A DNA stretch of 64,000 bases from Tetragonia tetragonoides (lineage: Eukaryota; Streptophyta; Magnoliopsida; Caryophyllales; Aizoaceae), in contig CM076141.1 in assembly GCA_038025085.1 (NCBI GenBank), positions 14,820,001-14,884,000 on the forward strand, given 5' to 3'. Position numbers and translations under genes: made by a program. The notes beneath the pieces were generated by a model that did no database searches, was not told the origin of the DNA, and saw nothing but the letters and a program-made list of their open reading frames with translations. Below are positions 59,008 to 64,000 of the stretch, one piece after another. Each line of letters starts with the position of its first letter. Positions within the stretch are counted from its first letter, which is position 1.

Positions 59008-60282
59008 TGTTGCCTGGTCTTCTATTCTTAGGGGTCACAAGCACCCTATATGGTAAGACCTACGGCACTTAAAAAGGTCCTAAATAAGGTTGAGGACTTC
59101 GTGGGGCAGGTCGTTCCCTAATCGAACCTACACCTTCCACCCCTAACACTCTCGTTAACAGTGGACACAATGCAACAATGATAGTTAGTTTTCGAGTAAA
59201 AATTACTAAATAGAACACCACACACCAAGCACAATTAAGGAGACTTTAAAAGAGCAAGATTGTTAGATTCACATCTAAAAGTACTTCATTTGAATAGAAA
59301 GGTACAAACGACAAAGGTAACAAATAATATACAAGATAAAAGCAATTATACCTCAATAGAAGGCGCCATTGCTTGGTGTGCTCGAAGAGCTTCTATAATT
59401 ACTCTACTCCTAGATTTCTACACTATGTTATTCTAACTATGACTTCTCGTTAGATCTGTCAAATAGGTCAGGTCATGTCGTGTTCGTGTTCGTGTCAAGG
59501 CTAAATGTGTCCAGAATTCCTTGACCCAAACCTAACCCATTTATTAATCGTGTCAAAAATCCTTGACCTGCACCTGACCTGTTTAATAATCGTGTTACTT
59601 GTTTAATAACCTTAACCTGTTTATCTTTACTTATATTCTAACGAATTGAAATATGAGAAAAAAACATAAATTTTACCTACAAATTTAAAGTTCTAACCAT
59701 CTAAGTGTATATTCAACAGTCTAAAATTATTAAAATGCTCAACCTTAACCTAACCCATTTAACTAAACGTGTTACTCGTGTCGACCCAATTAATTAAACG
59801 GGTCGAAACCTCTCACCACTAACCCGCTACATTCGTGTCCGGTTCGTGTCGTGTTGTCATGTCGTGTCAGCTTTTGACAGCTCTACTTCTCGTAAATATG
59901 AGCTCGGCTGCTTTGTCCTTCTGATTCTTCAAATATTTATAGGAGAATATTGGGACGTTTTTAGGATAACTTCCCATGATCTCACATTCTCCTCTTTGCC
60001 CACTTGTCTTGGTCCTCAACTGCTCACGCCTCTTTGACTCCTGATTACGGGAGTTATTTCTTTTCTTCCGAACTGATTTGTGTCAATATTGCGTATTCAT
60101 ACGTATTCGTAAACCGGTATCTTCGACTATAGTATTTTCATTCTTTTTTCATTATTGGGCTTTTCCGTCGAGCAAGGCCTTGTCTTTCGATTTTGACTTT
60201 TTGACTTACTTATCCACAGTAAAATAAGTCCCATTATTTATTGGACCTATTAACACAAGCCACCATATTTTTGTACATAACA
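59008..60282 (-). repeat. Tat element 5' LTR, with hAT insertion
   Basis: 1275 bp. Removing the hAT element and one 8-bp TSD leaves 832 bp, against 831 bp in the 3' LTR. Confidence 0.92.
59451..59885. mobile_element. Non-autonomous hAT element, 435 bp, in the 5' LTR
   Basis: Termini TAGATCTGTCAAA and TTTTGACAGCTCTA are imperfect inverted repeats, and CTTCTCGT is duplicated on both sides (59443-59450, 59886-59893). The 3' LTR has a single CTTCTCGT at the same point, proving insertion after the LTRs were formed. Interior repeats of GTGTCGTG and CCTAACCCATTTA; no transposase. Confidence 0.93.
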
Positions 60283-61124
60283 CCTGCATAACAATTTTCA
60301 ACAGCAAAGGCAGCATCTGTATTCAACTTTACCCACCCTTGAGGTGAAGGTTTCCATTCCACTTGGACTTTTTGGATCTGAGCTTTGGCCTTAAGAGGGT
60401 TATGCCAAGAGACATACTCCCAGCCCTTGCTCCAGAAAACTTTGAGCCAGGGATTAATGGGGATTAGGTTTGAGTCAAACACAAATTTATTCCTTCGCAA
60501 ACTAGATATGCCAAACAGCAAAAGCAAACAGAATTAACCAGGGCATGGATTCATTGTTTATTTCAGCCTCGAGGTTAGATTAAAGTCATTCATTGAGTGA
60601 GAGATTAAAAAAATGTGTCATGCAGTGGCAATTGTCCCAAAATTCTTTTGCAGCACTACAATCTCTTAAAGCATGCAGTGTGGTTTCAGAGCTAACATCG
60701 CACAAAGGACAAACATCATCGTTTACAGTTTGTCTAGCAAAGAGAGTTCTTTTATTTGCAATCATGTCCCAAGCAGCTAGCCAGATGAAAAATTGAATAT
60801 TAGGTGTGCAATTAAGTTTCCAGATCCACTCAAAGTTCTTTTCATCACAACCATGACTATCAAGCACTTCAAGATATGCATCAGAAGTACTAAACTTACC
60901 TTTTTTAGTCAAATTACAAAATGGAAAATCACATGCATCAGTCACAGGTATTGGCAAATTCAGAATCGAGTCTTTGATCTCATCAGGGAGAATAAATGAA
61001 AGATTATCTAAGCACCACTGATTATCACAAATAATGCCCTTGACTCTCATGCGATACTCATGTTGAAGGAGAGGACCTTCAATGAGTTCTCTGAGAGAGC
61101 CACTGTTTAACCATTTGTCATACC
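60283..61124 (-). pseudogene. LINE zf-RVT domain and RNase H start
   Basis: 61050-60586 is a reverse transcriptase zinc-binding domain: FEWIWKLNCTPNIQFFIWLA, NKRTLFARQ, CPLCDVSSETTLHALRDC. Stops and a frameshift follow, then 60527-60234 contains the RNase H start GWVKLNTDAAFAVENCYAG. It breaks at the Tat insertion (60282) and continues at 46816 with GVFRGEQGEW. The upstream part is cut at 61124 by another LTR element. This is the C-terminal end of a plant LINE ORF2, non-functional. Confidence 0.85.
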
Positions 61125-61575
61125 TGTTACACTCGAAATTAATCTAGCGGAATATTTCGAATAGACCGATACTCGAATAAATAATATATTATGAAAAATA
61201 CATTATTGCTTAGAAAATAAAGGTAGTGGTTGAATTTGATAACTGTCATTATCTCTTACACCTACCCACTAAAACACTACCCATGGTAGTTATTTCCTGC
61301 AAAAACTACCCAATTAAACACTATCCATGATAGTTATTTCCTACAAAAACTACCCAATTAAACATTACCCCATGAAGTGTTGGTGGTTGACTACATTCCA
61401 CCCATGATTGAATAATGGGTGTCCATCGTCAACTCGGAGTTGGGGGTGGAGGAGTAGGACCGAAAGGGAGCGGCCTACTCCAAGATAGTACTCGACCTTA
61501 TTTAGGACCTTTTTAAGGGCTGTAGGACTGCCCCTCACGGTTGCTTGTGACCCCTAAGTACCAAGCACATCAACA
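61125..61575 (+). repeat. 5' LTR with internal 477-bp deletion
   Basis: Aligns with the 3' LTR from TGTTACACTCGAAA, breaks at 61420/61421 and resumes at GTCCATCGTCAACTCGG, which is 63676 in the 3' LTR. The missing part contains the TATA box, so this copy cannot be transcribed from its own promoter. Confidence 0.85.
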
Positions 61576-61579
61576 AATT

Positions 61580-61597
61580 TGGCGACCACAGTGGGAG
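61580..61597 (+). promoter_or_regulatory. Primer-binding site of the non-autonomous element
   Basis: TGGCGACCACAGTGGGAG, in the same position and with the same sequence type as in the Tat element. Confidence 0.75.
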
Positions 61598-61739
61598 TCG
61601 AAATGCATACACTCCACGAATAAACTTTAAGATGCTATTGGGGATCGAATTGGTTACTTCGAATATATATATTACGAGGAGGGTTAATTTTAATGTCAAA
61701 TAGTAAAAGGATTTCATCGAAAAAATCCACTGTGAGAGT

Positions 61740-62669
61740 CATATAAATGACCAAATCGCTCGAATTAAGATCCATCTCGATGGTCTATGGAGACAAAGGA
61801 AAGATCTTCAAATCACTCGAATTAAGTGGAATATTTTAGGTCTCCAAGAACTCGACATTATAAATGATCTATTGCAAGAGTTATCCAAACACATAAATCA
61901 ACTCGAGAACAAAATCAGTAGTTTACGAAGGAATAGTCGAACTATTCGAAATACTTTGTACGTTGAAGAGCCATCATCTATTCGAGAAGATGAAAATTTC
62001 TTCTATATCGACGAAGAAATTATAATAGTCGATAGCGATGGAAACTCCTTATATAACGAAGAAAGTATAATAGATAAGGATGAGAATGATTTATTCAAGA
62101 CATCATCTATTCGAGAAGATAAAAAACCATTCTATCTCAATGAAAAAATTATAATAGTCGATAGCGACGAAAACACCTTATATGACGAAGAAAGTATACT
62201 AGACAAGGATGAAAATGATTTATTCAAGACATCATCTATTCGAAAAGACGAAAAATCCTTTTATCTCGATGAAGAAATTATTTTAGTCTATGGCAATGGA
62301 AATTCCTTATATGATGAAGAAAGTATACTCGATGAAAATGATTTTATTGAAATTTAGAGAACCGAGTCTGGATACCCAGAAAGTGCGGCTTCTAACGAAT
62401 TAGAAGTTAAAGATGAATGTTTCGAAAAAGAAAATATTGATCAACACATTATTTTAGAGGAATCAAATTTTGAAAATGATACCGCTACTCTCAATTATAG
62501 AAAGGTAGAGGGGCAATGTTGCACTTCTTATAACGATTTAAGAGATGCAAAATACTCAATTTATACAAACGAATTAAGTCATAAAGTTAAGGGAACGAAG
62601 TTATCTCTATTCACAATTTTATTACCATCATTTGAGTATTTGGTGTTTGTCCCAGTCATAAAGGACTAA
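61740..62669 (+). CDS. Acidic repeat protein of the non-autonomous element, one internal TAG
   Basis: The frame is open from ~61710 (no clear ATG) through 62357, where TAG ends it. It stays open in the same frame to TAA at 62667-62669. The protein starts with basic/coiled sequence (ELSKHINQLENKISSLRRN). Next come three tandem units of 43 residues (61974-62102, 62103-62231, 62232-62357), each with SSIR-D, FYLDEEIIIVDSD and LYDEESILDKDENDLFK. It is strongly acidic. The part after the TAG is also acidic, then hydrophobic. No gag, protease or RT motif is present, and I know no homologue. An RNA- or protein-binding role is speculation. Confidence 0.5.
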
Positions 62670-62887
62670 AAGTCTCTAGGTAATCAGAGGGGACACTAAG
62701 AAGAAGGCCCCTAGTCAATTACGAAATGATTGGCTATTGGGGGGCAACATGCCTCAATCGCTCGAAAAAGGAATACAAATTGTTATGGGGTAATCAAGCA
62801 CAAATTTAATTGACTCGATAAATCAAATATTTTTAATTCACGATCGAAGTATAGCACATATGAATCTCATTACAATCGATCCATATG

Positions 62888-62902
62888 TGCTAGGGGGGCA
62901 GT
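62888..62902 (+). promoter_or_regulatory. Polypurine tract of the non-autonomous element
   Basis: AGGGGGGCAGT immediately before the 3' LTR start. Confidence 0.75.
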
Positions 62903-63817
62903 TGTTACACTCGAAAATAATCTACCGGGATATTTCGAATAGACGGATACTCGAATAAATAATATATTATGAAATATATATTATTGCTTATAAAATAAAG
63001 GTAGTGGTTGAATTTGATAAGTGTCATTATCTCCTACACATATCCACTAAAACACTACCCATGGTAGTTATTTCCTACAAAAACTACCCAATTAAACACT
63101 ACCTATAGTAGTTATTTCATACAAAAACTACCCATTTAAACACTACCCCATGAAGTGATGGCGGTTGACTACATTCCACCCATGATTGAATAATGGGTGG
63201 TTACTAGAGGACCAAGAACTCTCCTATTTTCCTATAAATAGGATCGACGAAGCAAGGAAGAAGACAGATTGAATCTCACTGCAAAGATGCGTTTCCTTAG
63301 TTAGGAGTAGAGTAATGTCGTCTCTAGTGTAGTTGTAGTGTTTTAGGAGTAGATTAAACGTAATTTAGTGTATCATACTCCATTAAATCCTACCGTTTGT
63401 ACTTTGTCTACATCAATCGAATGAATGTCTTTTTTCCGATTTACTAGTATTCAAAGTCCTTGGCACCCTCCTCGTTAAAGTAAAGTTATCCACGATCCCA
63501 ACACAACGCCAAAAAACCTTGTCGAATAACAAGGTTATCAACGTGATAGTCAACCTTGAACCACGCATCGAAAAGCACTACCAACTCCCTGAAAAGGTCG
63601 AACAGTTGGTCGAATTGTGCATATAGGTGTGGAATTCTATTAAGCGACTAGAAGCCGACTATCACTGTTGACCGTGTCCATCGTCAACTCGGAGTTGGGG
63701 GTGGAGGAGTAGGTTCGAATAGGGAGCGGCGTACTACAAAATAGTCCTCGACCTTATTTAGGACCTTTTTAAGGGCCGTAGGGCTGCCCCTTACGGTTGC
63801 TTGTGACCCCTAAGTAC
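62903..63817 (+). repeat. 3' LTR with TATA box and captured gag fragment
   Basis: Begins TGTTACACTCGAAA. TCCTATAAATAGG at 63230-63242 is the core promoter, and CGTTTGTACTTTG near 63403 corresponds to the R/polyadenylation part of the Tat LTR. Segment ~63515-63630 is not LTR-like but matches Tat gag. U5 (63655-63817) again matches the Tat LTR. The end is displaced by the hAT insertion at 63818. Confidence 0.8.
63515..63630 (+). pseudogene. gag-derived fragment inside the LTR
   Basis: Encodes NVIVNLEPRIEKHYQLPEKV, against NVIVNLEPHIEKHNQLIEKV in the Tat gag (about 58570-58490, minus strand). Nucleotide agreement is high as well (AACGTGATAGTCAAC, AAAAGGTC, ACAGTTGG). It is in sense orientation relative to the LTR. 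Confidence 0.8.
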
Positions 63818-64000
63818 TAGGGGTGAGCAGAAATAGTGGGTACGTAGTACCGGAATCGGAACCGGTTCGGAATTGGTGGTACCTGAACCGGTTCGAAATT
63901 GGTGGTTTCGGAATCGGAACCGGTTTGATAGATCCAATTCCGGTTCTCAAAAATAGGAACCGGTACCAACCAATTCCAATTTCGGTTCTTAATTTTTCGG
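63818..64000. mobile_element. Left end of a hAT-like element, running out of the window
   Basis: TAGGGGTGAGCAGAAATAG is a typical hAT terminus of the TAGGGGTGAGCA type. It is followed by GGAACCGGTTCGG repeats in both orientations, characteristic of these non-autonomous elements. The LTR sequence stops precisely here. The expected TSD is CTAAGTAC (63810-63817). Confidence 0.65.

Larger units (their letters stand above)
46817..60282 (-). mobile_element. 13.47 kb Tat/Retand-type Ty3/gypsy retrotransposon with antisense ORFs
   Basis: LTRs at 46817-47647 and 59008-60282 have the same termini (TGTTATG...CAACA, minus strand); the right one is longer only by a hAT insertion. Order on the minus strand is LTR, PBS, gag, protease, RT, RNase H, second RNase H, integrase, then plus-strand ORFs, PPT, LTR. 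The extra RNase H after pol's own and antisense ORFs between integrase and 3' LTR are known traits of the Tat lineage. The target is a LINE RNase H gene; flanks CCTGA and CCTGC are the probable 5-bp TSD with one change. Gag-pol is broken many times, so the copy is dead. Confidence 0.93.
61125..64000 (+). mobile_element. Non-autonomous Tat-related LTR retrotransposon (right end outside window)
   Basis: 5' LTR 61125-61575, PBS at 61580-61597, internal region with one acidic ORF, PPT before 62903, then a 3' LTR from 62903 that is interrupted at 63818 by a hAT element. PBS, leader (GGGAGTCGAAAT...ACACTCCACGAA), PPT and the U5 block CTTATTTAGGACCTTTTTAAG match the 13.47 kb Tat element. There is no gag-pol. 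It is inserted in the same LINE. The left LTR is 477 bp shorter than the right one. Confidence 0.85.

Overview
This is nuclear DNA of a flowering plant, almost certainly a eudicot. The evidence is AT-rich sequence with spliced genes (GT-AG introns), plant-only families (LLM-domain B-GATA factor, NPF7-type transporter) and plant transposon lineages (Tat-type Ty3/gypsy, Ty1/copia, hAT, Stowaway MITEs, Helitron-like ends). The species cannot be fixed from the sequence alone. No rRNA, tRNA, CRISPR array or bacterial feature was seen.

Layout. 1-14.2 kb is gene-poor: a CACTA terminal fragment, a ~2.1 kb tandem array of Helitron-like ends (2076-4240), a MITE, an LTR-like stretch, and AT-rich degenerate repeats bounded by a ~150 bp inverted repeat. 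14.25-41 kb is the genic part: importin-alpha (+, 10 coding exons, intact), a three-exon P-loop GTPase with a C-terminal hydrophobic tail (+, intact), an LLM-domain GATA factor (+, intact), an NPF7-like transporter (-, nonsense codon and shortened C-terminus), an unrecognised two-exon gene with an Arg-rich N-terminus (+, one frameshift), and a secreted proline-rich, probably GPI-anchored protein (-, in-frame TGA). Small MITEs sit between these genes and in their introns.

42-64 kb is transposon-dominated. A 4.07 kb copia element (42089-46160, - strand) has lost most of gag but keeps exact 274 bp LTRs, PBS and TSD. From about 46.34 kb to the right end the backbone is one minus-strand LINE (poly(A) end, RNase H, zf-RVT), split by two LTR elements. 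The first is a 13.47 kb Tat/Retand-like element (46817-60282, - strand) with gag-PR-RT-RNH-aRNH-INT and an antisense, apparently spliced ORF carrying a plant mobile domain. It contains a Stowaway MITE and a hAT element whose empty site survives in the other LTR. The second (61125 to beyond the window, + strand) is a non-autonomous relative. It shares PBS, PPT and U5 with the Tat element, encodes an acidic protein with 43-residue repeats instead of gag-pol, and has a gag-derived fragment inside its 3' LTR. Another hAT end interrupts that LTR at 63818.

The genes do not form a pathway. The best candidates for new biology are the Tat element with its spliced antisense PMD gene and the neighbouring non-autonomous partner with captured gag and a repeat-built acidic ORF. 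Three of six host genes carry single-base lesions, so either local pseudogenisation or assembly error must be considered.
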